Shown here: piece after piece, positions 50,666 through 63,300 of the stretch | How the letters are laid out: every line of letters begins with the position of its first letter | Numbering within the stretch: position 1 is the stretch's first letter | The notes under the pieces: generated by a model | What the model saw: only the letters and a program-made list of their open reading frames with translations | Database searches by the model: none | What the model was told of the DNA's origin: nothing | Source: Mycobacterium lehmannii | GTDB lineage: Bacteria; Actinomycetota; Actinomycetes; Mycobacteriales; Mycobacteriaceae | DNA: 64,000 nt | Direction: 5' to 3' | Assembly (NCBI RefSeq): GCF_002245535.1 | Contig: NZ_NKCN01000007.1 | Coordinates: forward strand, 149,010 to 213,009 | Position numbers and translations under genes: made by a program

Positions 50666-51764
50666 CTGGTTCAGCCTCGACATCATCTACTACCCGGTGT
50701 CGGCGATCATGTGGGTCTGGTACAAGCTGTTCGCCTTCCTGCTGGGTCCATCGAACTTTTTCGCGTGGGCGCTTTCGGTGATGTTCCTGGTGTTCACCCT
50801 GCGCGCGATTCTCTACAAGCCGTTCGTGAAGCAGATCCGGACGACGCGCCAAATGCAGGAGCTGCAGCCGCAGATCAAGGCGCTGCAGAAGAAGTACGGC
50901 AAGGACCGTCAGCGTATGGCGCTGGAAATGCAGAAACTGCAGAAGGAACACGGGTTCAACCCGATCCTCGGCTGTCTGCCGATGCTCGCTCAGATTCCGG
51001 TGTTCATCGGGCTGTTCCACGTGCTGCGGTCGTTCAACCGCACCGGCGGCTACGGTATCGGGGCCCAGCACCTGGATCCGGTGACGAACCGGTCGCTGCC
51101 CAACTACGTGTTCAGCGCCACCGACGTCGGGCACTTCCTGGACGCCCATCTGTTCGGCGCGCCGATCGGTGGGTGGATGATCCAGACGACCGGCCTGGAC
51201 GCGTTCAAGGAGTTCAACCGGGCATCGGTGATCGCCGTCGGTGTGCCGATCATGATCCTGGCCGGCGTCGCGACGTACTTCAACAGCCGGGCCTCGGTGG
51301 CGCGGCAGAGCCCCGAGGCGGCAGCCAATCCGCAGACCGCGTTGATGAACAAGCTGGCGCTGTATGTGTTCCCGTTCGGCGTCGTCGCCGGTGGGCCGTT
51401 CCTGCCGCTGGCCATCATCATGTACTGGCTCGCGAACAACATCTGGACCTTCGGTCAGCAGCACTATGTGTTCGGCAAGATCGAGAAGGAAGAAGAGGCG
51501 CAGAAGCTCGAGGCGCAGGAGCGGCAGGCGAAGAACGCACCACCGCCGGGAGCCAAGCCGAAACGCACCCGTAAGAGTCAGGCGGGGAAGACCTCCGAGG
51601 TTTCCGAGCCGGTGTCGAGCGACGAGTCCGAAAGTAGCGAGGCCGCGTCGGAGAACGGCGCGGCGGACAAGAAGCCGACGGGCAGCAGCCCGGGCAAGGC
51701 AGCCAGCGGCGCAGCGAACCGTACGCCGCGACCCGGCGCGCGGCCCAAGAAACGTAAACGGTGA
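50658..51764 (+). CDS. yidC: membrane protein insertase YidC
   Basis: This 368-aa insertase starts at a GTG overlapping yidD. The five core TM segments include [34 protein letters not shown] and [18 protein letters not shown] basic cytosolic loop ([18 protein letters not shown]) follows the first core helix. The C-terminal Lys/Pro-rich tail (about 90 residues, ending [11 protein letters not shown]) is ribosome-binding in character. Confidence 0.97.
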   Translation: MFNWFSLDIIYYPVSAIMWVWYKLFAFLLGPSNFFAWALSVMFLVFTLRAILYKPFVKQIRTTRQMQELQPQIKALQKKYGKDRQRMALEMQKLQKEHGFNPILGCLPMLAQIPVFIGLFHVLRSFNRTGGYGIGAQHLDPVTNRSLPNYVFSATDVGHFLDAHLFGAPIGGWMIQTTGLDAFKEFNRASVIAVGVPIMILAGVATYFNSRASVARQSPEAAANPQTALMNKLALYVFPFGVVAGGPFLPLAIIMYWLANNIWTFGQQHYVFGKIEKEEEAQKLEAQERQAKNAPPPGAKPKRTRKSQAGKTSEVSEPVSSDESESSEAASENGAADKKPTGSSPGKAASGAANRTPRPGARPKKRKR

Positions 51765-51798
51765 CCGGACGATCCCGGTGGAATGAGGAGAGAAGGAC

Positions 51799-54166
<2,368 letters not shown>

Positions 54167-54224
54167 GCGTTTGCGGAGAAAGGCAGAACGTACCGATGAG
54201 CGCTTACGCGAAGAGGAGCAGACG

Positions 54225-55208
54225 ATGAGCCAACCCACACGCAAGCGCAGCGGTCTCGGCCGCGGCCTGGCTTCGCTCATCCCCACCGGCCCAGCGGACG
54301 GCGACCAGTCCGGGCTCGGTCCGCGGATGGGTGACGCGGCCGCCGATGTCGTGATCGGCGGGCCGTCCAACGGCGTGGTGAACGAGGTCGGCGCGGTGTA
54401 CCGCGAGATCGATCCCGCATCGATCGAGCCGAACCCGCGGCAGCCGCGCCAGGTCTTTGACGAGGAGGCGCTGGCCGAGCTCGTCCACTCGATCCGCGAG
54501 TTCGGTCTCATGCAGCCGATCGTCGTGCGCGCGCTTCCGCAGCCCGAACCGGGAGGCGCCCGCTTCCAACTCGTGATGGGGGAGCGGCGCTGGCGCGCCG
54601 CCCAAGAGGCCGGCCTCGGGACCATCCCGGCGATCGTCCGCGAGACCACCGACGACAGCATGCTGCGCGACGCGTTGTTGGAGAACATCCACCGCGTGCA
54701 GCTGAACCCGTTGGAGGAGGCGGCCGCCTATCAGCAGCTCCTCGACGAGTTCGAGGTCACCCACGATGAACTTGCGTCGCGGATCGGGCGCTCGCGTCCG
54801 GTGATCACGAACATGATCCGGTTGCTGCGCCTGCCCATCGCCGTACAGCGCCGGGTCGCCGCCGGGGTGCTCTCCGCCGGACATGCGCGCGCGCTCCTGT
54901 CGCTGGAAGGCGGACCGGAGAAGCAAGAGGAGCTCGCCGCGCGGATCGTCGCCGAGGGGCTGTCCGTGCGAGCGACCGAGGAAGCCGTCACGCTGGCCAA
55001 CAGTGCGGGTCCGGCCGCACCGGCGGCGCCGAAGCGCAAGCCGATCAACATGCCGGGCCTCCAGGACGTTGCCGAGCGGCTGTCGACGGCGTTCGATACC
55101 CGCGTCACGGTCAGCCTCGGCAAACGCAAAGGCAAGATCGTGGTCGAATTCGGGTCGGTCGATGATTTGCAGCGCATAGTCGAACTGATGAGCGCATCCG
55201 AACGGTGA
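54225..55208 (+). CDS. parB: chromosome partitioning protein ParB
   Basis: ParB is 327 aa from the ATG at 54225 ([20 protein letters not shown]), with GAGGAG upstream. The N-terminal ParB/Srx CTPase domain has [12 protein letters not shown] and the catalytic motif [12 protein letters not shown]. The HTH that recognises parS is around [19 protein letters not shown]. The C-terminal dimerisation domain follows a Pro/Ala linker. ParB spreads from parS as a CTP-dependent clamp. Confidence 0.97.
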   Translation: MSQPTRKRSGLGRGLASLIPTGPADGDQSGLGPRMGDAAADVVIGGPSNGVVNEVGAVYREIDPASIEPNPRQPRQVFDEEALAELVHSIREFGLMQPIVVRALPQPEPGGARFQLVMGERRWRAAQEAGLGTIPAIVRETTDDSMLRDALLENIHRVQLNPLEEAAAYQQLLDEFEVTHDELASRIGRSRPVITNMIRLLRLPIAVQRRVAAGVLSAGHARALLSLEGGPEKQEELAARIVAEGLSVRATEEAVTLANSAGPAAPAAPKRKPINMPGLQDVAERLSTAFDTRVTVSLGKRKGKIVVEFGSVDDLQRIVELMSASER

Positions 55209-55415
55209 CCTACCACACCGGGTAATTACGTCACTGTGACACAACCCGGGTCTCATCGGCGTGACTGCCGCCCTTCGAAGGAAACCACCTGTGACACAAC
55301 GCGTTTCGCCGCTCCGCGCGAGAGGCACCCGAATCGGAGCGTCGAGGTGTCCGCACCCTTCTATTCTGGAGTGGCAGCTGTGTACCTCTGCACCGCGTAG
55401 GACTCGGGGACTTTA

Positions 55416-56315
55416 GTGTCGGCACGCATCACGCCTCTACGGCTCGAAGCGTTCGAGCAGTTGCCCAAGCATGCCCGCCGCTGCGTGTACTGGGAGGTCG
55501 ATCCTTCGACCCTCGGGCGGGATGCGACCGGCGCCGCGGTTCCCGGCGTCGACGATCACCTGTCGGATCCCGAATTCGAGAAAGAGGCATGGCTGTCGAT
55601 GGTCATGCTCGAATGGGGATCGTGCGGTCAGGTCGCGGTGCAGTGCGCCGACGGCGAGACCGACGACGGGCCCGTCCCGCTGCGCGGAGACGAGGCGTGC
55701 CTGGGATACGCGTTCTACGCGCCGCCCGGGGCCGTCCCGCGCGCACACCGGTTCCCGACCGCGCCCGTCAGCGCCGACGCCGTCCTACTCACGTCGCTGG
55801 GTATCGAATCCGGTGAGGACGCCGAGGGTTTGTCGCGGGCGCTGATCTCGGCGGTGGTGGGTGACCTGGTTCGGCGCGGCGCCCGTGCGCTCGAAGCGTT
55901 CGCGCACACCACCGAAGTCCGCGAGCTCGCCGAACCGGGGGCGGTGACGCCGTCGCTGCGCCCGGTCGTCGAAGTCCTCGGCGACTGCTCGGTCGAACAG
56001 TGCGTGCTCGACGCGGACCTACTTCTGGACGCGGGCTTCGTCGTTGTCGCCCAGCACCGGTACTTCCCGCGACTGCGCCTCGAGTTGGAGCAGGGGCTGG
56101 GCTGGAAGGCCGATGTCGAAGCGGCGTTGGAGCGCCTGTTCGAGTTCGCGCAGATACGCCAGCCGGTTGGGGCGGGCGCGAGTTCGGTGTCCTTGACCGC
56201 GATCGGCGGTCAGGACGGGCTGACGCGTCCGGCCTGTTCGACCGAGAGCTCGTGGGCGAGCAGTTCGGCGAACGTGAAAGTGCCTGTGGGACGGTCATTT
56301 TTGCCGAGCAGGTAG
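55416..56315 (+). CDS. Rv3916c-like acetyltransferase-family protein
   Basis: This is 299 aa from the GTG at 55416 (VSARITPLRLEAFEQLPKHA). It is the conserved neighbour of parB and cwlM in mycobacteria and is usually annotated as a GNAT-type N-acetyltransferase. Segments ACLGYAFYAPPGAVPRAHRF and LISAVVGDLVRRGARALEAF fit the fold. The substrate is unknown. It ends with about 55 residues more than I expect from M. tuberculosis. The extra part (ARPACSTESSWASSSANVK-like) overlaps cwlM on the other strand by 106 bases and is probably a stop-loss extension. Confidence 0.8.
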   Translation: MSARITPLRLEAFEQLPKHARRCVYWEVDPSTLGRDATGAAVPGVDDHLSDPEFEKEAWLSMVMLEWGSCGQVAVQCADGETDDGPVPLRGDEACLGYAFYAPPGAVPRAHRFPTAPVSADAVLLTSLGIESGEDAEGLSRALISAVVGDLVRRGARALEAFAHTTEVRELAEPGAVTPSLRPVVEVLGDCSVEQCVLDADLLLDAGFVVVAQHRYFPRLRLELEQGLGWKADVEAALERLFEFAQIRQPVGAGASSVSLTAIGGQDGLTRPACSTESSWASSSANVKVPVGRSFLPSR

Positions 56316-57406
56316 AGCCGCTTGACGGCGGCGAGCATGCCCTCGGCGATGGCGTCGCGGGCCTGCGAGGACACCAGCATGGCCCGGTCGTGCGGGTTGG
56401 TGATGTAGCCGACGTCGACCTGCACCGTGGGCATCCGGGTCAGACGCAACAGGTCCCACGTCCGCCCATGGGTGCGGCAATCGCGTAATCCGGTGCGTGC
56501 CACGACTTCTCGTTGGATGAAGTCGGCGAGATTGCGGCCGATGGTCGACACCGAGCCGTGTGAGTTCCCGAAGTGGAACGAGGCGACGCCGTTGGCTCCG
56601 GGGCTGGGCTGGGTGGCGCAGCGCAGGCTGATCATGAGGTCGGCGCCGACGGCGTTCGCGGTCGCGGCGCGTTCGGCGTCCGAGGGGGCACGGTTGGCCG
56701 GCCGCGACAGGAAGGTCTCCATACCGATCGCGGTCATCCGGCCCTCGAGCCGACTCGCCAAATCCCACAGGATGTCTGACTCGCTGATCGGCCCGCTCGG
56801 GCCCTGCATGATCTGACCGTGGTCGTCACCGCCGCGGCCCGGGTCGATGATGATGCGCTTACCCGAGAGCCGGGGACCGGAGCGGCGGACGAGCTCCTCC
56901 TCGCGGATCGCGTGCGGAGAGCCGCCGGTGACGCGTGATCCCAGAAAGTACAAGGAGCGCAACGTCTCCGGGCCGCAGATCCCGTCGGGGTACAGGCCGT
57001 ACTCGCGCTGATACGACATCAATGCGTTGTGCGTGCTCAGACCGAAATGTCCGTCGACGAGGCCGGTGTAGAAGCCGAGGTCTTGGAGTCGGGCCTGCAG
57101 TGTGGCGACGTCGTCGCCGAACATCGGGGCGCCGAACTGGTGGCTGAGCGTGCGCGCGCCGAGCCGGTACGACGCCTCTTTGAGCGCACGGTACGTCGCT
57201 TCGCCGACGATCCCGTCGACCAGCAGACCTCGATGCTGCTGGAAGGCCCGCACGGCATGGTCGAGTTCGGCGTCGAACAAGTCCAGCGCGATATGCCTGC
57301 CGGTGGTGATCTCCTCGTCGGAGTTGTCGAGCATGCCCAGCGCCGTCAGTGCAGCCCTGATCTCGGTGACCGCGGACCCGCGGTCACCGCGACGCAGACT
57401 GGACAT
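56210..57406 (-). CDS. cwlM: peptidoglycan regulator CwlM (amidase-like)
   Basis: CwlM is about 398 aa from the ATG at 57406 (MSSLRRGDRGSAVTEIRAAL); the frame extends to 57454. Two peptidoglycan-binding domains (FQQHRGLLVDGIVGEATYRA and LQDLGFYTGLVDGHFGLS) precede an amidase_3 domain. In place of the zinc-binding DPGHGG, it reads IIDPGRGGDDHG, so the first His ligand is Arg and the enzyme is probably inactive. This fits CwlM as a cytosolic PknB substrate that activates MurA, and the kinase is encoded in this window. Confidence 0.93.
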   Translation of the reverse strand: MSSLRRGDRGSAVTEIRAALTALGMLDNSDEEITTGRHIALDLFDAELDHAVRAFQQHRGLLVDGIVGEATYRALKEASYRLGARTLSHQFGAPMFGDDVATLQARLQDLGFYTGLVDGHFGLSTHNALMSYQREYGLYPDGICGPETLRSLYFLGSRVTGGSPHAIREEELVRRSGPRLSGKRIIIDPGRGGDDHGQIMQGPSGPISESDILWDLASRLEGRMTAIGMETFLSRPANRAPSDAERAATANAVGADLMISLRCATQPSPGANGVASFHFGNSHGSVSTIGRNLADFIQREVVARTGLRDCRTHGRTWDLLRLTRMPTVQVDVGYITNPHDRAMLVSSQARDAIAEGMLAAVKRLYLLGKNDRPTGTFTFAELLAHELSVEQAGRVSPS

Positions 57407-57560
57407 ATGCGGCCTTTCAGTCACGGTTGTCAGCTGCGCGAGGGCGCCGACCAAGTTGACGGGCTAGGCACGATTGTCGCAGACACTTCGCCGATTCAAG
57501 AAAACCCCAGGCGGGTGTCCGTGCCCCGGATTGTGGCGCCGGACGACGGCTAGAGCGCGG

Positions 57561-57896
57561 CTAGAGCACGTCGCTGAGTTCGCGCAGCAGCGCTGCCTTG
57601 CCTTTTGCGCCGACGATCCGCTTCACCGGGGAGCCGTCTTTGAACACGATGAGCGTCGGGATCGACACCACCTGGAAATCGCGGGCCGTGACGGGGTTGG
57701 CGTCGACGTCGAGTTTGGCGACGGTCAGCGCGCCCGCCTTTTCGGTGGCGATCTCCTCGAGCACCGGGGCGATCATCTTGCAGGGACCGCACCAGGTCGC
57801 CCAGAAGTCCACCAGCACCGGTGTGCTGCTGGACAACACGTCCTGGGAGAACGAGTCGTCGGTCACCGCTACCGTGGATCCGGTGCTCTCAGTCAT
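57561..57896 (-). CDS. trxA: thioredoxin
   Basis: This is 111 aa from the ATG at 57896. The redox site is FWATWCGPCKMI and the cis-Pro loop is VVSIPTLIVFKDG. It reduces protein disulfides with electrons from the adjacent TrxB. It lies 13 bases after trxB in the same direction. It equals the M. tuberculosis gene also called trxC. Confidence 0.96.
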   Translation of the reverse strand: MTESTGSTVAVTDDSFSQDVLSSSTPVLVDFWATWCGPCKMIAPVLEEIATEKAGALTVAKLDVDANPVTARDFQVVSIPTLIVFKDGSPVKRIVGAKGKAALLRELSDVL

Positions 57897-57909
57897 CGGG
57901 GTACTCCTA

Positions 57910-58881
57910 TCAGACGGGTGTTTCGATGGTTTCATCGCTTGGGCCAGAACCGATTTCGGCGAGCCAGCGTTCGGCGTCGATGGACGCCGAGCAGCCGGTG
58001 CCCGCAGCGGTGATGGCCTGGCGGTAGGTGCGGTCGACGAGATCGCCTGCGGCGAAGACACCTTCGATCGATGTGCTGGTCGACCCCTGCTGCGTCAGGA
58101 CGTAACCGTCCTCGTCGAGGTCGACCTGGCCGCGGATCAGATCCGAACGCGGGTCGTGGCCGATCGCGACGAACACACCGGTGACGGCCAGCTTCGACTC
58201 CTCGCCGGTCACCTTGTTGCGCAACCGGACTCCGCTGACCTTGGGGCTGCCTTCGATCTCGAGGACGTCGGTGTTGGTCAGGAACGTGATCTTCTCGTTT
58301 GCGCGGGCGCGGTCCAGCATGATCCGCGAGGCGCGGAACTCGTCGCGGCGGTGCACCAGGGTGACGCTGCGCGCGAACTTGGTCAGGAAGATCGCCTCCT
58401 CCATCGCCGAGTCGCCGCCGCCGACGACGATGATGTCCTCTTCGCGGAAGAAGAACCCGTCACAGGTCGCGCAGGTGCTCACGCCCATGCCCATCAGGGC
58501 CTCCTCGCCAGGCACGCCGAGGTGCCGCGCCGCAGCGCCCATCGCGAGGATGATCGCCCGCGCCCGGTAGGTGTCGTCGCCCACGGTGACGGTCTTGACC
58601 GGACCTTCGAGCGAGACAGCGTCGACATCCTCCATGCGCAGGTCCGCGCCGAAGCGCAACGCCTGTTCGCGCATCTCGTCCATCAATTCGGGACCCGTGA
58701 TGCCGTTGCGAAAGCCGGGATAGTTCTCCACCTCGGTGGTGGTCATCAACGCACCGCCGAACTGGACGCCTTCGAACACCAGGGGCTTCAACTGCGCACG
58801 CGCTGCGTAGATCGCTGCGGTGTAGCCGGCCGGACCGGATCCGATGATGATCAGATCGTGAACCGTGGATGTGGTGGTCAT
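57910..58881 (-). CDS. trxB: thioredoxin reductase
   Basis: This 323-aa NADPH-dependent flavoprotein starts at the ATG at 58881. The FAD-binding motif is [20 protein letters not shown], the redox-active pair is CATCDG, and the NADPH-binding motif is [14 protein letters not shown]. The C-terminal FAD motif is [16 protein letters not shown]. It forms an operon with trxA, downstream of sigM and its anti-sigma gene. Confidence 0.97.
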   Translation of the reverse strand: MTTTSTVHDLIIIGSGPAGYTAAIYAARAQLKPLVFEGVQFGGALMTTTEVENYPGFRNGITGPELMDEMREQALRFGADLRMEDVDAVSLEGPVKTVTVGDDTYRARAIILAMGAAARHLGVPGEEALMGMGVSTCATCDGFFFREEDIIVVGGGDSAMEEAIFLTKFARSVTLVHRRDEFRASRIMLDRARANEKITFLTNTDVLEIEGSPKVSGVRLRNKVTGEESKLAVTGVFVAIGHDPRSDLIRGQVDLDEDGYVLTQQGSTSTSIEGVFAAGDLVDRTYRQAITAAGTGCSASIDAERWLAEIGSGPSDETIETPV

Positions 58882-58971
58882 GAGCGCCTTTCTGCCACTT
58901 TCGCGGCACCGGTATAACACCAGCGTAGGCGGTGGTGTTCCCGGAGTTTCCGAACAACCTCGGGGGACAGA

Positions 58972-59589
58972 CTACGGTCGTGCGACCACGGTTTCGGCCA
59001 GCAGCCCACCGTGAGCCGCATGGCACGCAGCATCCACGGCCACGGCAAGGATGTCGGCATCCGTGCCCGCGGGCAGAAGCAGCACGACAGCCGGGCGCCC
59101 AGTCAGCTCAACCGGAAGCGCCCCGAGGACGGGCGTGGTCGCTGGGTGCCCCAGTCCCTCGAGGCAGGCGGTGCGGCGGCGCGGATCGGACAGCGGCCCG
59201 TAATCGGGCGGTGCCGAGAGCAGGCCGGTGAGCTGGGGACCGGTTAGCGGGAAGGCGGGCGGCCGGCGCGGCACGGTGATGCGCTCGGCGGTGGGCCCGG
59301 GCTGGGAGAACCGTGGTGCGGGATCGCGCACCAGCGTCGACGTGCCGATGATGACCCCGGCGGTCACGGCGGCCAGGCCGGCGACCAGCCCGAGAACGTG
59401 GATTCGGCGCAGCCGCGGCCGTGCGACGGCGTGACGGGGTGCACCGGCGGCCCGTAACGCGGCACCAATGCGTGCGGCGACGTCCGCGGGCACGTCCGGC
59501 GCGGAGTCCTCGTCGTGCGCCAACTCGGCCAGGCCGCGGCGCACCCGCTCAACCGCCGGATCCGAGTCGTCGTCCGTTCCGGTCTGCAT
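58972..59589 (-). CDS. rsmA: anti-sigma-M factor (Rv3912-like)
   Basis: This 205-aa protein has a short cytosolic N-terminus rich in acidic residues (ERVRRGLAELAHDEDSAP). One TM helix (VLGLVAGLAAVTAGVIIG, about residues 70-87) is followed by an exported domain with two Cys. The position after sigM is the usual place of its membrane anti-sigma factor. The homology is by context more than by motif. Confidence 0.82.
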   Translation of the reverse strand: MQTGTDDDSDPAVERVRRGLAELAHDEDSAPDVPADVAARIGAALRAAGAPRHAVARPRLRRIHVLGLVAGLAAVTAGVIIGTSTLVRDPAPRFSQPGPTAERITVPRRPPAFPLTGPQLTGLLSAPPDYGPLSDPRRRTACLEGLGHPATTPVLGALPVELTGRPAVVLLLPAGTDADILAVAVDAACHAAHGGLLAETVVARP

Positions 59590-59646
59590 CGCTAGCCAGT
59601 CTCCACCACGACACGTAAGACGCGGCGGATGTGCCCGCGGTTCCGC

Positions 59647-60219
59647 TCAGTCGGTGCGAGCGGCGGTTTCCGCGTCGAAGTACTCGAGTGCCTCGGCCAG
59701 CTTGGCCCGGGCGCGGGAGCATCGGCTCTTGACGGTGCCTTCGGGCACGCCGAGGATGCGGGCGGTCTCGGCGACCGAGTAGCCCTGCATGTCGACGGCC
59801 ACCACCGCGGCGCGCTGTTCGACGGGCAACCGCATCAGCGCCCGCTCGACGACGATCGCGGTGTCCACGCGCGAGGCCGGGTCACCGATGTGGCCCTGAT
59901 CGTCGGACAGCGTTTCAGCGACGCGGGTTTTGTTGCGCCGCAACCGGTCCAGACACGAGTTCACCACGATGCGGTACAGCCAGCTGCTCACCGCCGAGTC
60001 GTAGCGGAAGGCGGGCGCCCGCCGGTGCGCCTTGAGCATCGCGTCCTGCAGCGCGTCGGCGGCGTCGTCGGCATTGCGGCTGATGATGCGCGCGATCCGG
60101 TACAGCTGCCGGTGGTGGCGGTAGAACAACTCCTCGAACGCGTAGCGGTCACCGGCGACGTGCGCGGCGAGCAACTCCGCGTCGCTGCGGTCCCCGGCCG
60201 TCCCCCCGAAGCTCCCCAC
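59647..60219 (-). CDS. sigM: ECF sigma factor SigM
   Basis: This 190-aa extracytoplasmic-function sigma factor has region 2 (YAFEELFYRHHRQLYRIARI, then DAADALQDAMLKAHRRAP and SWLYRIVVNSCLDRLRR) and region 4 (VEQRAAVVAVDMQGYSVAE, then GVPEGTVKSRCSRARAKL). The downstream gene encodes its membrane anti-sigma factor. In M. tuberculosis SigM controls ESX-related and lipid genes. Confidence 0.95.
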   Translation of the reverse strand: MGSFGGTAGDRSDAELLAAHVAGDRYAFEELFYRHHRQLYRIARIISRNADDAADALQDAMLKAHRRAPAFRYDSAVSSWLYRIVVNSCLDRLRRNKTRVAETLSDDQGHIGDPASRVDTAIVVERALMRLPVEQRAAVVAVDMQGYSVAETARILGVPEGTVKSRCSRARAKLAEALEYFDAETAARTD

Positions 60220-60306
60220 AGCCGAACACTAAACGGCTACGCGGGTGTCTCCCGACACATCTTTGCCGGGCTGGGGATGAATCCCGTCAGGACGCCGACC
60301 GTGCGG

Positions 60307-63300
60307 TCAGGACGTCGACCTGACCGTGACCTCGGCGATGTCCGACCGGCTCTCGCCGTTGACCTGGCCTAGCGTCGACACCCAGACCAGCAGGTTGGAG
60401 GTGGGCGAGGCGTTCTCGACCTTGATGGTGTTGGAGCCCGGTTTGAGCTGGGTGGCCGGGGTCAGCACGGTGGTGTCGGCAAGTGACGACGGTGTCGGGG
60501 ACTGCGCGGAGCGGATCTCGACGGCCGTGCCGGTGCTGTTGAGGTCGATGTCGACCTCGCCGACCGTGGTCGACTGCGGCAGCTGCAGCATCAGCCCGAC
60601 GCCGTTCTTGAAGTTCGGGAACGGCACCGGGTCGGTGTAGGTGTCGATCGGCCACACCGTGGACTTGTCACCGTCGATCGCCTTCGGCGCATCGGACGGC
60701 GCATCGGCCTCACCCTCGGGTGAAAAGACCGACACCGCAGTCGGTTTGACGACATTGCCGCTGTCGGTGCTGCCTTCGGCCGACTCTGTGGTGGTCGGGT
60801 CGTTGAGCCCGAGCCGGTCGCCGCCGAGGCCGTCGCCGACATCGCCGAAGATCCGGCTCAGCACCGTCGCCAGCACCACGAGCGCGACCACGACGATGGC
60901 GCCGCCGACGCCGAGCCCGATCATCAGGGCCTTGCGACGCCGCGCCTCGGTCTCCGGGTCGGTAGCGCCGGCAACACCCGGGGCCACCGAGCGGTCGGCT
61001 TCATCGACCGGGGAGATCAGCTCGGTGCGATCGGCGATCGCCGTCGCCTGCTGGAGCAGATTCAGCAGGGTCGGCGCGCTTCGGATGCCGCCGCCTTCCT
61101 GCACGGCCCGCGCTGCCGCGGCCGAGATCTGGAACGGGATCTGGCGATCGACTGCGCGCGGTTCGATCGGTTGTCCGGCCGAGTCGAGGTCGGCGGGGGC
61201 CAACCCGCTGCGCACGCCGTGCTCAGGCAGTGGCCACCGATTGATCAGCAGCGCGTACAGCGCCGCCCCGATCCCGCGGATGTCGTCCTCGGGTGTCGCG
61301 TCGGGCAGCGTCGCCGGGAAGGCCAGCGCGACGTCACCCTCGATGCTGACCCGGACCCGCCCCGGGTGATCGAGCGAGAGCGCGACTCCCGCACGGTGCG
61401 CGGCCTCGGCGGCCGCCGCCAGCGACTGCATCGCCCTGGCGCCACCGATCGGGGACGGCGACGTGTCGGCGACCTCGGTCAACGAGCCGCCCCGGATCCA
61501 CTCCGACACGACCAGCCCACCGGATCCGGTGTTGACCACGTCGAGCACCCTGGCGATGCCGGGCATGTCGATGCTGCTCAGCTTGCGGGTGCGCGCCAGA
61601 ATCTCGCGCAGCGCCTCGTCGGACAGGGTGTTGTCCGGGTCGACGAAGGTGAGCGCCACCTGGCGGTCCAGCGCTGTGTCGAGTGCCTGCCAGAACTGCA
61701 GCGTGGGCGGGCCGCCGTGGAACACCAGCAGGCGGTAGCGGCCGCCGCCGACCATTGCGCCCGGGATGAGGTGGACGTCCTCGTCGGAGGTGGCGGCCTC
61801 GATGGCCGGTTCGCGCGGCGGGTCGAATGCGAGGGGTTCGCGGGTGGGATCACCGCCGTAGTCCGAGGGCGGCCGGCCCGAGACCGGTAGCCGGGTCGTG
61901 CCGTTCTCGGCGGCGAACTCGGTGGTCTGACCGGGATCGGGCACGTCGGGCCGCAGGTCGTCGGCGACGACGTCGGACTGACCGGTCGGAATCTTGCTGG
62001 TCGCGGAATCGGGTGCGGGCGCGGAGCCGCCTGCGGGTTCGTCGCTCACCGCTGGTCCTTTCCGCGTCCGGTCCCCGGCAACGGGGTCAGGTGGTCCGCG
62101 TCGGACGGCCGGCGGGCTGTGCCGACGCCCCGGTGCGGACGAATTCCTCTGTTCAGGGTACGGGAGAGGGGTGCGCGTCCGTGGCCGGTCGGCGGCCCCG
62201 ACAGCTACCCCGCCGCCCCTGGAGCCGGGTCGGGCACCAGCGCCGAGTCGTCGCCGGACCGCCTCGAGGGCCGCCTGGGCATCCGGCACGCGCGCACCGA
62301 GGAGGACGCCGACGATGACCGGCACCATGACCACGCCGAGCACGACCAGTCGCAGCAGTGAGCCGGCACCGCCCCAGCTCCGCGTCAGCGACTCCAGGCC
62401 GAACAGCTTGTCGGCGACCTGGCCGGCCATCGCGGCGAGCAGCGAGGCGGCGATCGTGACCAGCACCGAGCGCACGACTTGCAGGTTGATGAGCCGGCCG
62501 CCCGGCGGGTCGAGATTGGCGCGCAGCAGGAAGTAACCGACCACCGCGCCCGCGACGAAGCCCAGCCCGTTGGCAGCTCCGAGGTAGCCGGCGACCAGAT
62601 CGGGGTCGTCGGTGAGGTAGGGCGCAATCAGCGAGGCGATGATCTTGACGGTCGTGATCACGACGATCAGCAGGATCGGCGTCCACGGTTGTTGTCGCGC
62701 ATAGAACACCCGAAGTTGAAGCAGCACAAGCGCATAGGGGACCAGCGTGAACGCTGACAGCGTGATCGCCATACCCAGGTAGTTCGCGTCGACCTCACCG
62801 AAATTGCCGTAGGCGAACAGCGCGCTGCCGATCGCGGGCCCGCCGACCGTCATCAGCGCGACGATGGGGATGAGCGTCACCATCGTCAGCCGGGTGGCCA
62901 GCGAGAGGTCGGCGAGCACCGCGCGTTGATCGTTTGAGGCGGCGTTGCGACTCAACCGTGGCATCACGACGGTCAGTACCGTCACCCCGATCATGCCGAA
63001 CGGCAACTGCAGCACCAGCCACGTGTAGTTGTAGATCGCTGGCCCGGAAGCCGCGGCGCCGCTGGCGATTCGGTTGCCGACGATCAACCCGACCTGGCTG
63101 ATCAACACGTACAGCACCATCGCCGAGGCCATTGCGCCGAACTGCTTCATCCGCTCATCGATGCCCCACAGCGGGCGAAGGCTGATGCGTTCGCGGCGGA
63201 TCGCGGCCAACAGCACCAGGACCTGCGTCACCGTTCCGAGCGTCATCCCGATACCGAGCACGAGGAGCTTCGCGTTGCCCATCCGCACCGGGTCGACCGA

